From assembly GCF_024701975.1 (NCBI RefSeq), contig NZ_JANLNM010000010.1, positions 62,001 through 126,000 on the forward strand: a stretch of 64,000 bases of DNA. Reading direction: 5' to 3'. Positions 27,419-36,515 of the stretch are shown piece by piece. The notes under the pieces were generated by a model. It was not told the DNA's origin, did no database searches, and saw nothing but the letters and a program-made list of their open reading frames with translations. Source of the stretch: Variovorax sp. ZS18.2.2 (GTDB lineage: Bacteria > Pseudomonadota > Gammaproteobacteria > Burkholderiales > Burkholderiaceae_C). Every line of letters begins with the position of its first letter. Position 1 is the stretch's first letter. Made by a program: the position numbers and the translations under genes.

Positions 27419-27422
<4 letters not shown>
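25812..27422 (+). CDS. atuC: Acyl-CoA carboxylase beta (carboxyltransferase) subunit, geranyl-CoA/methylcrotonyl-CoA type
   Basis: 536 residues from ATG 25812, the normal size for the carboxyltransferase subunit of methylcrotonyl- or geranyl-CoA carboxylase. Two crotonase-fold halves are seen: SGIDAGALQPMGLDKQLR and THGSSTAGGAYQTGLSDY in the first, NNGPIDSDGATKATHFIQ and GASYGAGNYGMCGRGFAPRF in the second. It transfers carboxyl from biotin to the acyl-CoA. The gene overlaps the alpha subunit by 4 bp. The SDR and citronellyl-CoA-dehydrogenase-like gene downstream favour geranyl-CoA (AtuC) over leucine degradation, but the choice is contextual. Confidence 0.88.
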
Positions 27423-29380
<1,958 letters not shown>

Positions 29381-29423
29381 CGCGATCCGCCCCGCTCTTC
29401 CCGATTTCCTGAAAGCCTTTCGC

Positions 29424-30335
29424 ATGAACGCCCCCTCCCGCTACCGCTCCGTGTTCTCGCCCGGCCTGTTCGACGGGCAGGTGATCGTCGTTACCGGCGG
29501 CGGCTCGGGCATCGGCCGCTGCACCGCGCACGAACTCGCATCGCTCGGCGCGCAGGTCGTGCTCGTCGGGCGCAATACCGAGAAGCTGCAGCAGGTGCAG
29601 GCCGAGATCGCCAAGGCCGGCGGCAAAGCCAGCACGCAGGCCTTCGACATCCGTCAGGAAGAAGCCGTGCGCGCCGCGATTGCCGAGGTCGTCGCAGCAC
29701 ACGGCCGCATCGACGGCCTCGTCAACAACGCAGGCGGCCAGTACATCACGCCGCTCGCCGCCATCTCGGCCAAGGGCTGGGAAGCGGTGATCCACACCAA
29801 CCTCACGGGCGGCTTCCTCGTCGCGCGCGAATGCTTCGTGCAGAGCATGCAGGCCAACGGCGGTGCCATCGTCAACATCGTGGCCGACATGTGGGGCTCG
29901 ATGCCCAACATGGGCCACAGCGGCGCCGCGCGCGCGGGCATGGTGAGCTTCACCGAGACGGCAGCGCTCGAATGGGCCGCGAGCGGCGTGCGCGTGAATG
30001 CGGTGGCACCGGGCTACATCGCGTCGAGCGGCATGGACCACTACCCGCCAGAAGCCGGCGACATGCTGCGCGCGATGCGCAAGACCGTGCCCGCGGGCCG
30101 CTTCGGCAACGAGGCCGAGACCTCCGCGGCCATCGCCTTCCTGCTGAGCCCCGCGGCGAGCTTCATCAGCGGCAGCGTGCTGCGCGTGGACGGCGCGCGG
30201 CCGCAGGTGCGCATGGGCTGGCCGATGGCGCTGCCGGATGCGGCGGCGCGGCAACGCCCGGCGGTGCGGCCCTTCGAAGGCTTCCACCTGGCGCAGACGC
30301 CGCGTGTGTTCCAGGACAAAGAAACGAACGACTGA
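29424..30335 (+). CDS. SDR-family protein of acyl-CoA metabolism (PECR/AtuG-like, atypical active site)
   Basis: 303 residues from ATG 29424. The cofactor motif is TGGGSGIG (24-31), NNAG is present, and RVDGARPQ is near the end. The usual catalytic Tyr-x3-Lys is replaced: the site reads HSGAARAGM, so the Tyr and Lys positions hold Ser and Arg. The same HSGAARAG sequence is typical of enoyl-CoA reductases of the PECR/DECR group, where the substrate is a thioester. The surrounding GNEAETSAAIAFLLSPAASFISG also fits that group. With the carboxylase and citronellyl-CoA-dehydrogenase-like gene, an AtuG/AtuB-type role in terpene catabolism is likely. It has an extended C-terminal tail of about 40 residues. 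Confidence 0.82.
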   Translation: MNAPSRYRSVFSPGLFDGQVIVVTGGGSGIGRCTAHELASLGAQVVLVGRNTEKLQQVQAEIAKAGGKASTQAFDIRQEEAVRAAIAEVVAAHGRIDGLVNNAGGQYITPLAAISAKGWEAVIHTNLTGGFLVARECFVQSMQANGGAIVNIVADMWGSMPNMGHSGAARAGMVSFTETAALEWAASGVRVNAVAPGYIASSGMDHYPPEAGDMLRAMRKTVPAGRFGNEAETSAAIAFLLSPAASFISGSVLRVDGARPQVRMGWPMALPDAAARQRPAVRPFEGFHLAQTPRVFQDKETND

Positions 30336-30362
30336 TTGATTGACTGATCGGAGACAAGCGAC

Positions 30363-31523
30363 ATGCAGTACACCCACGAACACCTCGAGATCCAGAAGAC
30401 GCTGCGCCGCTTCATCGACGAGGAAATCAACCCGCACGTCGATGAATGGGAAGCGGCCGAAATCTTCCCCGCGCACGAGGTCTTCAAAAAGCTCGGCAAC
30501 CTCGGCATGCTGGGCCTGAACAAGCCCGAAGCCTTCGGCGGTGCCGGCCTCGACTACTCGTATGCGATGGCGATGGCCGAGGCGCTCGGCCACGTGAGCT
30601 GCGGCGGCGTGCCGATGGCCATCGGTGTGCAGACCGACATGTGCACACCCGCGCTCGCGCGCTTCGGCAGCGACGAGCTGCGCCGCGAATTCCTCGTGCC
30701 CGCCATCGCGGGCGACACGGTCGGCTGCATCGGCGTGAGCGAGCCCGGCGCGGGCAGCGATGTCGCGGGCCTCAAGAGCCACGCGCGCAAGGACGGCGAC
30801 GACTACCTCATCAGCGGCCAGAAGATGTGGATCACCAACAGCCTGCAGGCCGACTGGATGTGCATGCTGGTCAACACCAGCGATGGCCCGGTGCACCGCA
30901 ACAAGTCGCTGGTGATGGTGCCGATGAACAGCCCCGGCATCGAGAAGGCCAAGAAGATCCGCAAGATCGGCATGCACTCGAGCGACACCGGGCTCATCTA
31001 TTTCGACAACGTGCGCGTGCCGCAGCGCTACCGCATCGGCGAGGAAGGCCAGGGCTTCGTCTACCAGATGCAGCAGTTCCAGGAAGAGCGGCTCTGGGCC
31101 GCAGCCAGCTCGCTCGAACCGATGGAAGACTGCATCGCGCAGACCATCGAATGGGCGCAGCAGCGCCAGATGTTCGGCGCCACGCTGGCCGACCAGCAGT
31201 GGGTGCAGTTCAAGCTGGCAGAACTCAAGACCGAGGTGGAAGCGCTGCGCGCCCTCACCTACCGCGCCTGCGACCTGCATGTGCAGGGCGAGGACGTGCT
31301 GGAGCTGGCTTCGATGGCCAAGCTCAAGACCGGGCGGCTCACGCGGCAGGTGTCCGACACCTGCCTGCAGTTCTGGGGCGGCATGGGCTTCACGCTGGAG
31401 AACCGCGTGTCGCGCCTGTTCCGCGATGGCCGCCTCGGCTCGATCGGCGGCGGCGCGGACGAGGTGATGCTGGGCATCCTCGCGAAGACGATGGGCATCG
31501 CCAAGCGGCCGCCGCGCGGTTGA
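30363..31523 (+). CDS. atuD: Acyl-CoA dehydrogenase, citronellyl-CoA dehydrogenase-like
   Basis: 386 residues from ATG 30363 after GGAGACAAG. An N-terminal helical domain (RRFIDEEINPHVDEWEAAEI) leads to the flavin motif IGVSEPGAGSDVAGL and KMWITNSLQADWMC. The C-terminal helical domain ends with FWGGMGFTLENRVSRLFRD and GGADEVM. It introduces the double bond into a branched acyl-CoA using FAD and electron-transfer flavoprotein. The N-terminal third closely resembles AtuD (citronellyl-CoA dehydrogenase) as I remember it; isovaleryl-type substrates remain possible. It lies 27 bp after the SDR and 17 bp before a second acyl-CoA dehydrogenase. Confidence 0.87.
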   Translation: MQYTHEHLEIQKTLRRFIDEEINPHVDEWEAAEIFPAHEVFKKLGNLGMLGLNKPEAFGGAGLDYSYAMAMAEALGHVSCGGVPMAIGVQTDMCTPALARFGSDELRREFLVPAIAGDTVGCIGVSEPGAGSDVAGLKSHARKDGDDYLISGQKMWITNSLQADWMCMLVNTSDGPVHRNKSLVMVPMNSPGIEKAKKIRKIGMHSSDTGLIYFDNVRVPQRYRIGEEGQGFVYQMQQFQEERLWAAASSLEPMEDCIAQTIEWAQQRQMFGATLADQQWVQFKLAELKTEVEALRALTYRACDLHVQGEDVLELASMAKLKTGRLTRQVSDTCLQFWGGMGFTLENRVSRLFRDGRLGSIGGGADEVMLGILAKTMGIAKRPPRG

Positions 31524-31540
31524 ACGCGGCTGAAACGCGC

Positions 31541-32707
31541 ATGGACGCCGAACTCCAAGCCGACCGCGCGGCGCTCGCCGACACGGTGCGGCGCTTCGCC
31601 GAAAGCGAGATCGCACCGAATGTCGAAACCTGGGACGACGCGGGCGAATTTCCGCGCGCGCTCTACACGCGCGCCGCGGAACTCGGGCTGCTCGGTCTCG
31701 GCTATCCCGAAGCATTCGGCGGCACGCCGGCCTCGTATTCGCTCAAGCTCTCCGCATGGATCGCGCTCGCGCGCCACGGCAAGAGCGGCGGTGTGCTCGC
31801 GAGCCTGTTCTCGCACAACATCGGCCTGCCGCCCGTGGTGCTGCACGCCAGCGATGAGATCCGCAGCGAGGTCGTGCCATCGGTATTGCGCGGCGAGAAG
31901 ATCGCAGCGCTCGCAATCACCGAACCCGGCGGCGGCTCCGACGTCGCGGCGCTGCGCACAACGGCAAAGCGCGACGGCGACCACTACGTGCTGAACGGCG
32001 AGAAGACCTTCATCACCTCGGGCATGCGCGCCGACTGGATCACCGTGGCGGTGCGCACCGGCGAAGGGCGCGGCGCGGGCGGCATCTCGATGCTGCTGGT
32101 ACCCGGCAATGCACCCGGCCTTTCGCGCACGCGCCTCGCGAAGATGGGCTGGCTGTGCTCCGACACCGCCACGCTGCATTTCGACAACGTGCGCGTGCCG
32201 GCCCGCTACCTGCTCGGGGACGAAGGTTCGGGCTTCCGCATCATCATGAGCAACTTCAACGGCGAGCGCATCGGCATTGCGGCGGCCTCGCTCGGGTTCG
32301 CGCAGGCGTGCCTCGACGAGGCGCTGGCCTGGTCGCGCGAGCGCAGGACCTTCGGCGCGGCGCTCATCGAACACCAGGCGGTGCGACACAAGCTGGTGGA
32401 CATGCAGATGCGCATCGCCTCCACCGAGGCGTGGCTCGAGGCGGTGTCCGCCGAAGGCGATGTGCACGAAGCGGCCGGCCGCTTCAACGCGCCCGAATGG
32501 GTGGCGCAGGTCTGCATGCTCAAGAATCACGCGACGCAGACCATGCAGTTCTGCGCCGACCAGGCGGTGCAGATCCTCGGGGGCATGGGCTTCATGCGCG
32601 GCACGGTCAGCGAGCGCATCTACCGCGAGGTGAAGGTGATGATGATCGGCGGTGGAGCCGAAGAGATCATGAAGGAGCTGGCGGCGCGGCAACTCGGCTG
32701 GCTGTAG
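31541..32707 (+). CDS. Acyl-CoA dehydrogenase (second copy)
   Basis: 388 residues from ATG 31541. Same architecture as the preceding gene, but clearly diverged: RRFAESEIAPNVETWDDAGE, ALAITEPGGGSDVAALRTTA, EKTFITSGMRADWITVAV, MGWLCSDTATLHFDNVRVP, and ILGGMGFMRGTVSERIYREV with GGGAEEIMKE at the end. The last blocks hold the usual acyl-CoA dehydrogenase C-terminal signature. It is probably the product of an old duplication and may act on a later, shorter intermediate of the same pathway. It is the last gene of the operon that starts with the carboxylase. Confidence 0.88.
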   Translation: MDAELQADRAALADTVRRFAESEIAPNVETWDDAGEFPRALYTRAAELGLLGLGYPEAFGGTPASYSLKLSAWIALARHGKSGGVLASLFSHNIGLPPVVLHASDEIRSEVVPSVLRGEKIAALAITEPGGGSDVAALRTTAKRDGDHYVLNGEKTFITSGMRADWITVAVRTGEGRGAGGISMLLVPGNAPGLSRTRLAKMGWLCSDTATLHFDNVRVPARYLLGDEGSGFRIIMSNFNGERIGIAAASLGFAQACLDEALAWSRERRTFGAALIEHQAVRHKLVDMQMRIASTEAWLEAVSAEGDVHEAAGRFNAPEWVAQVCMLKNHATQTMQFCADQAVQILGGMGFMRGTVSERIYREVKVMMIGGGAEEIMKELAARQLGWL

Positions 32708-32900
32708 CGCCGGCCTGTTGTGTTTCCTTAAACGGAAAACTGTTCTTCATCGGCGAGGCGCGCAAGGCATGGCCTTTCGCGCGGTGCCTGCTTACCATCG
32801 GCCGCACACCGGGGTCGCTCTCCAGCGCCCCGCCACCGCATGAAGCCGGAGCCGCCGTGATCCTTTTTTTCCATCTCCTCCACAAACCCGATTCCGCCGA

Positions 32901-33221
32901 ATGAGCGAGCCCCGCACCATGTTCAAGCACATCGTGATGTGGGACCTGCGCGGCGAATCGCCCGAGGAAAAGGCCGCGGCCACGCAGTTGCTCAAGCGCA
33001 AGTTCGAATCGCTGCGCGGGCAGATTCCCGGACTGCTGCACCTCGAGGTGGGCGTCGATTCGAGCCGCATCGCCTACGCCTGCGATGTGGTGCTCTACAG
33101 CGAGTTCGACAGCCAGGCATCGCTGGACGGCTATGCGACACACCCCGCGCATCTGCGGGTGCGCGAGGAACTGGGCGATCTGCGGATCGCGCGGCACCAG
33201 GTGGACTACGCGGCGGATTGA
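32901..33221 (+). CDS. Dabb family (stress-responsive A/B barrel) protein
   Basis: 106 residues from ATG 32901; a second in-frame ATG 18 nt on (MFKHIVMWDL) is where the domain begins, and neither has a good ribosome site. The ferredoxin-like barrel shows FKHIVMWDL, an AAATQLLKRKFESL helix, PGLLHLEVG and the ending THPAHLRVREELGDL typical of Dabb proteins. The family forms small dimers with varied or unknown roles. The gap upstream (32708-32900) holds a short palindrome, TTTCC-TTAAAC-GGAAA at 32723-32738. Its 3' end faces rhlE, and a TGACCG-ACG-CGGTCA palindrome spans the junction. Confidence 0.85.
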   Translation: MSEPRTMFKHIVMWDLRGESPEEKAAATQLLKRKFESLRGQIPGLLHLEVGVDSSRIAYACDVVLYSEFDSQASLDGYATHPAHLRVREELGDLRIARHQVDYAAD

Positions 33222-33230
33222 CCGACGCGG

Positions 33231-34496
33231 TCAGTCGTTCTTTTCGGATTCGCCCTGCTGCGCAGCCTGCGCCGCCGCGCGCAGCTTGTCCTTCTTGCTC
33301 GGCCGCTTGCCCTTGATGCCCCCCGTGCCCGATGCATCGACCAGCGGCACGGCCACCTCGGTCGGCTCGAAGCCTTCGATGCGCTCGCGCGGCAGGCTCA
33401 GGCCCTGGCGTTTTTCGATCAGGCGGAAGTGCGCCTCGGTCGATGCGCTCACGAAGCTGATCGCCAGTCCGCTCTCGCCCGCGCGGCCGGTGCGGCCGAT
33501 GCGGTGGATGTAGTCGGTGGGCGAACGCGGCAGGTCGTAGTTGATGACCACAGGCAGCTGCGCGATGTCGATGCCGCGCGCCGCGAGGTCGGTGGCGATC
33601 ACCACGTCCCAGCGGCTCTCCTTGAACTGCGCGAGGATGCCGGTGCGCGTGCCCTGCGCGATGTCGCCGTGGAAGGGCACCGCGTAAACGCCGTTCTTGT
33701 AGAGCTTCTCGGCCACGATCTGTGCCGAGTGCTGCGTGGCGACGAACACCAGCACGCGCTCCCATTCGTTCTCTTTCAGCAGGTGCCGCAGCAGCTGCGT
33801 GCGGCGGTTCGCATCGACCTCGATCACCCTCTGCACGATGGCGGGCTCGGTGCCCGGCTCGCCCTGCACGTCGATGACCGCGGGGTCGCGCAGCATGCCG
33901 TCGGCCAGCGACTGGATGGCGGGCGGGAAGGTGGCGGAGAAGAGCAGGTTCTGCCGTTGCGCCGGCAGCAGCGCGAGGATGCGGCCGAGCTCTTCGGCAA
34001 AGCCGAGATCGAACAGGCGGTCGGCCTCGTCGAGCACGAGCATCGAGACCGAACCGAGCTTGAGCGCGTTGTGCTCGACCAGGTCGAGCAGCCGGCCGGG
34101 CGTGGCGACGACGATGTCGGCGCCGCCGCGCAGGCTCATCATCTGCGGGTTGATCGAGACGCCACCGAAGGCGATGGCGATCTTCAGGCGTTCGGGCAGG
34201 TGCTGGGCGAGGCTGCGCATGGTTTCGCCGACCTGGGCTGCGAGTTCGCGCGTGGGCACGAGCACCAGTGCGCGCACGCGGCGCGGCGACTGTACGGGTT
34301 CGGCGGCCAGGCGCTGCAGCAGCGGCAGGGAAAATGCGGCGGTCTTGCCGGAGCCGGTCTGCGCCGAGCCCCGCACGTCGCGGCCCTGCAAAATCGCGGG
34401 GATGGCCGCGGCCTGGATGGCGGTCGGTGTGGCATAGCCGCTTTCGGCGGCAGCCTGCACGAGCGCGGGGGCCAGGCCCAGTGAGTCGAATGGCAT
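33231..34496 (-). CDS. rhlE: DEAD-box ATP-dependent RNA helicase
   Basis: 421 residues from ATG 34496 (MPFDSLGL), the usual RhlE start; an upstream in-frame ATG at 34553 would add 19 residues and run into the divergent gene's start. Motifs in order: Q-motif region ATPTAIQ, Walker A SAQTGSGKT (Lys51), PTRELAAQ, TPGRLLD, VLDEADRLFDLGF, SATFP, then FVATQHSAQ and HRIGRTGRAGE. It unwinds short RNA duplexes in ribosome maturation or RNA decay. The C-terminus is lysine-rich (KGKRPSKKDKLRAAAQ), which suits RNA binding. It is divergent from the YciH-type gene and convergent with the Dabb gene. Confidence 0.92.
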   Translation of the reverse strand: MPFDSLGLAPALVQAAAESGYATPTAIQAAAIPAILQGRDVRGSAQTGSGKTAAFSLPLLQRLAAEPVQSPRRVRALVLVPTRELAAQVGETMRSLAQHLPERLKIAIAFGGVSINPQMMSLRGGADIVVATPGRLLDLVEHNALKLGSVSMLVLDEADRLFDLGFAEELGRILALLPAQRQNLLFSATFPPAIQSLADGMLRDPAVIDVQGEPGTEPAIVQRVIEVDANRRTQLLRHLLKENEWERVLVFVATQHSAQIVAEKLYKNGVYAVPFHGDIAQGTRTGILAQFKESRWDVVIATDLAARGIDIAQLPVVINYDLPRSPTDYIHRIGRTGRAGESGLAISFVSASTEAHFRLIEKRQGLSLPRERIEGFEPTEVAVPLVDASGTGGIKGKRPSKKDKLRAAAQAAQQGESEKND

Positions 34497-34546
34497 GTGA
34501 GCAGACAGAGAGAAGAACCCAGAGATAAACAAGAGAGATGGATCGA

Positions 34547-34924
34547 ATGGCAACGACGAAAAGCAATCAGGCCAGCACCCTGGTGTATTCCACCGAGGCG
34601 GGCGGCCGCATGTGCCCCGATTGCCGTGCGCCGATGGCGCAATGCCGCTGCAAGGAACTCGAGAAGGCGCGCGCGCCGGCCACTGACGGCATTGTGCGTG
34701 TATCGCACGAGACCAAGGGCCGCAAAGGCAAGGGCGTGACGGTCATCAAGGGCCTCGCACTGGACGCCGCGGCACTCGCGGCGGTGGGCAAGCAACTGAA
34801 AACGGCTTGCGGCTCGGGCGGTACGGTGAAGGACGGCACCATCGAGATCCAGGGCGATCATCGCGAATTGGTGATCGCGGCGCTCGTGAAGCGGGGCCAC
34901 ACCGTCAAGCGCGCCGGAGGCTGA
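34547..34924 (+). CDS. yciH: SUI1/eIF1-like translation factor (YciH)
   Basis: 125 residues from ATG 34547; ATG 34538 would add three residues but sits directly against the AAGAGAG site. The N-terminus has a small cysteine cluster (CPDC and CRC: Cys23, 26, 33, 35) that could bind zinc. The SUI1 domain covers about 50-125: RKGKGVTVIKGL, TACGSGGTVKDGTIEIQGDH and the final VKRGHTVKRAGG. Bacterial YciH binds the small ribosomal subunit and has been proposed to act under stress. It is followed after 11 bp by the DUF3820 gene. Confidence 0.92.
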   Translation: MATTKSNQASTLVYSTEAGGRMCPDCRAPMAQCRCKELEKARAPATDGIVRVSHETKGRKGKGVTVIKGLALDAAALAAVGKQLKTACGSGGTVKDGTIEIQGDHRELVIAALVKRGHTVKRAGG

Positions 34925-34935
34925 GGAAGGAACCC

Positions 34936-35172
34936 ATGAAACCCGAAGACCTGCAGCGCCTCGTGACCCTCGAAATGCCCTTTGGCAAGCACAAGGGCAC
35001 GCTGATCGCCGATTTGCCCGGAAATTACCTGACCTGGTTCGCACGCGAGGGTTTTCCCTCGGGAGAAATCGGCCGGCTGCTCCATTTGATGCATGAAATA
35101 GACCACAACGGCCTGTCGGACCTGCTCAAACCGTTGCGAAACCGCCCGTCGCGCCGGGATGTTTCTCAATAA
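34936..35172 (+). CDS. DUF3820 family protein
   Basis: 78 residues from ATG 34936 with AGGAAGGAA upstream. It carries the compact DUF3820 signature MPFGKHKGTLIADLPGNYL then WFAREGFPSGEIGRLLHLM. The family resembles the core of a small exonuclease-associated module and is found fused to or near DNA polymerase III epsilon-like exonucleases in other genomes; its function is not settled. Here it is cotranscribed with yciH. The C-terminus (NRPSRRDVSQ) is basic. Confidence 0.85.
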   Translation: MKPEDLQRLVTLEMPFGKHKGTLIADLPGNYLTWFAREGFPSGEIGRLLHLMHEIDHNGLSDLLKPLRNRPSRRDVSQ

Positions 35173-35303
35173 CACACGATTTCCCAAGCTTTTTTGCCAA
35201 GGACCGGGATAATTCGCCCCACGTGTCTGTGAGCTTGCTCCCGTGCACGTAATTCGGTGATCGGTCAGTTTCGCGCCACAGCGCACTTGTTTGTTGTGAT
35301 TCT

Positions 35304-35346
35304 GGGACTCCATCGCTTTGTTTTGTTGGTTTGAATTAGGAGTCCC
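35304..35346 (+). promoter_or_regulatory. Leader hairpin hiding the Shine-Dalgarno site of the RRM protein gene
   Basis: GGGACTCC (35304-35311) pairs perfectly with GGAGTCCC (35339-35346). The 3' arm contains the AGGAG ribosome site (35338-35342), and the start codon is at 35350. The 27-nt loop is U-rich. The 8-bp GC-rich stem would block ribosome binding when formed. That is the architecture of a translational switch such as a temperature-dependent one, which would fit a cold-shock-type RNA-binding protein. The leader upstream (35173-35303) also contains the probable promoter. Confidence 0.65.
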
Positions 35347-35349
35347 TCC

Positions 35350-35772
35350 ATGGGCAAGAAACTCTACGTAGGCAACCTCGCCTACTCCGTGCGTGACAAC
35401 GACCTGGAACAGGCTTTCGGCGAGTTCGGCTCGATCGTCAGCGCCAAGGTCATGATGGAACGCGACACCGGCCGTTCGAAGGGCTTCGGCTTTGTCGAAA
35501 TGGGTTCGGATGCTGAAGCACTCGCAGCCATTGAAGCCATGAACGGCCATTCGCTCCAGGGCCGCGCCCTGACGGTGAACGAAGCCCGTCCGATGGAAGC
35601 ACGTCCTCCCCGCACCGGCGGTGGTGGCGGCTACGGCGGCGGCGCTGGTGGTGGTGGTGGCGGCTACGGTGGTGGTGGCGGCGGCGGTGGTTACGGCGGC
35701 GGCGGCGGTGGCCGTAGCGGCGGTGGCGGCGGCGGTTACGGCGGCGGCGGCGGTGGTCGCGGCGGCTACTAA
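35350..35772 (+). CDS. Glycine-rich RRM RNA-binding protein
   Basis: 140 residues. Residues 1-80 form one RRM: RNP2 is KLYVGNLAY (4-12) and RNP1 is KGFGFVEM. Residues about 88-140 are almost all glycine with regular tyrosine and a few arginine or serine residues (GGYGGGG units), a flexible tail that can self-associate. Proteins of this design resemble plant and cyanobacterial cold-induced RNA-binding proteins and probably act as RNA chaperones. The gene is single, with a long leader containing a ribosome-site hairpin and a strong terminator 50 bp downstream. The repetitive tail DNA is prone to length change. Confidence 0.92.
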   Translation: MGKKLYVGNLAYSVRDNDLEQAFGEFGSIVSAKVMMERDTGRSKGFGFVEMGSDAEALAAIEAMNGHSLQGRALTVNEARPMEARPPRTGGGGGYGGGAGGGGGGYGGGGGGGGYGGGGGGRSGGGGGGYGGGGGGRGGY

Positions 35773-35818
35773 GCCCTCATCCACACTCAGGGAGCTCCGG
35801 CTCTCTGAATGAAAAATG

Positions 35819-35842
35819 AAAAGCTCCTTCGGGAGCTTTTTT
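35819..35842 (+). terminator. Rho-independent terminator after the RRM protein gene
   Basis: AAAAGCTCC and GGAGCTTTT flank a TTCG tetraloop (35828-35831), with a run of six T at 35837-35842. It lies 47 bp after the stop codon. Confidence 0.9.
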
Positions 35843-35865
35843 CGTTTCTGGCGCCCCTTTCCGGA

Positions 35866-35900
35866 AGCACCGAGGAACCGGCTTCACCAGGCCACAGGCG
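35866..35900. repeat. Degenerate fragment of the family A repeat
   Basis: AGCACCGAGGAACCGGCTTC followed by ACCAGGCCACAGG resembles the reverse orientation of the family A block (GAGGAACCGGCTTTGCCGGG) seen at 57986. Only this one arm is recognisable, and it has mismatches, so it is either decayed or a chance match. Confidence 0.45.
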
Positions 35901-35951
35901 TTGCTCCTGGGAGAACCCTAATCCTGGCCTAAGCATTTGTCCTTACCGCAC

Positions 35952-35971
35952 CGGTCAGCCAACGGTCAGCC
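35952..35971. promoter_or_regulatory. Direct repeat with 11-bp period upstream of tctB
   Basis: CGGTCAGCC occurs at 35952-35960 and again at 35963-35971. The 11-bp period places both copies on one face of the helix, as in tandem sites of OmpR-type response regulators. TctD, which controls tct genes in other bacteria, is of that type, but no tctD is in this window. It lies 44 bp before the tctB start. Confidence 0.4.
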
Positions 35972-36014
35972 GCGGACGACGACCCTCACCTCTCCAAAAC
36001 AGAGGGTCGAGGCG

Positions 36015-36503
36015 ATGAAGATCAAGAGTCAGGCGGACTTCTTTTCAGGGGTCATGTTCACCACCGTGGGGGGCGGCTTCGCGATAGGCGCCACCACCTA
36101 CACCGTCGGCAACGGCGCCCGCATGGGGCCCGGCTATTTCCCGCTCATGCTGGGCATCCTGCTGGCCATCCTCGGGGTGGTCATCATGTTCCAGGCCATG
36201 GTGGTGGAGACCACCGACGGCGACAAGATCGGCAAATGGGCCTGGAAGCCGCTGGCCTTCGTGCTCGGCGCCAACCTCGCGTTCGGCATCCTCCTGGGCG
36301 GCCTGCCAAGCATCGGCCTGCCGGCGATGGGAATGATCATCGCGATCTACGCGCTCACGATCATCTCGAGCATGGCGGGCACGCAGTTCAAGCTGCGCGA
36401 TGTGCTGGTGCTCTCCACCATCCTGGCGGCCGGCAGCTATGTGGCCTTCATCTGGGCGCTCAAGCTCCAGATCCAGGTCTGGCCCACTTTCATTTCGGGC
36501 TGA
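36015..36503 (+). CDS. tctB: Tripartite tricarboxylate transporter small membrane subunit TctB
   Basis: 162 residues from ATG 36015. Four hydrophobic segments are visible, and the N-terminal half carries MGPGYFPLMLGILLAILG, the TctB hallmark. It forms the small membrane part of a secondary, binding-protein-dependent carboxylate importer with TctA, which starts 12 bp downstream. No TctC binding protein gene is next to it, so it must pair with one made elsewhere; related genomes carry many orphan TctC proteins. Confidence 0.92.
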   Translation: MKIKSQADFFSGVMFTTVGGGFAIGATTYTVGNGARMGPGYFPLMLGILLAILGVVIMFQAMVVETTDGDKIGKWAWKPLAFVLGANLAFGILLGGLPSIGLPAMGMIIAIYALTIISSMAGTQFKLRDVLVLSTILAAGSYVAFIWALKLQIQVWPTFISG

Positions 36504-36515
36504 GGAGCGCACACC

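Noticed and set aside
33219..33233. TGACCG-ACG-CGGTCA palindrome at the Dabb/rhlE junction as a terminator
   Set aside because: The stem is only six bases and the T-run is broken (GTTCTTTT); it is mentioned but not called.
35620..35772. Short tandem DNA repeats (GGC/GGT-rich)
   Set aside because: They are explained by the glycine-tyrosine codons of the RRM protein tail and keep the reading frame; they are not a separate element.
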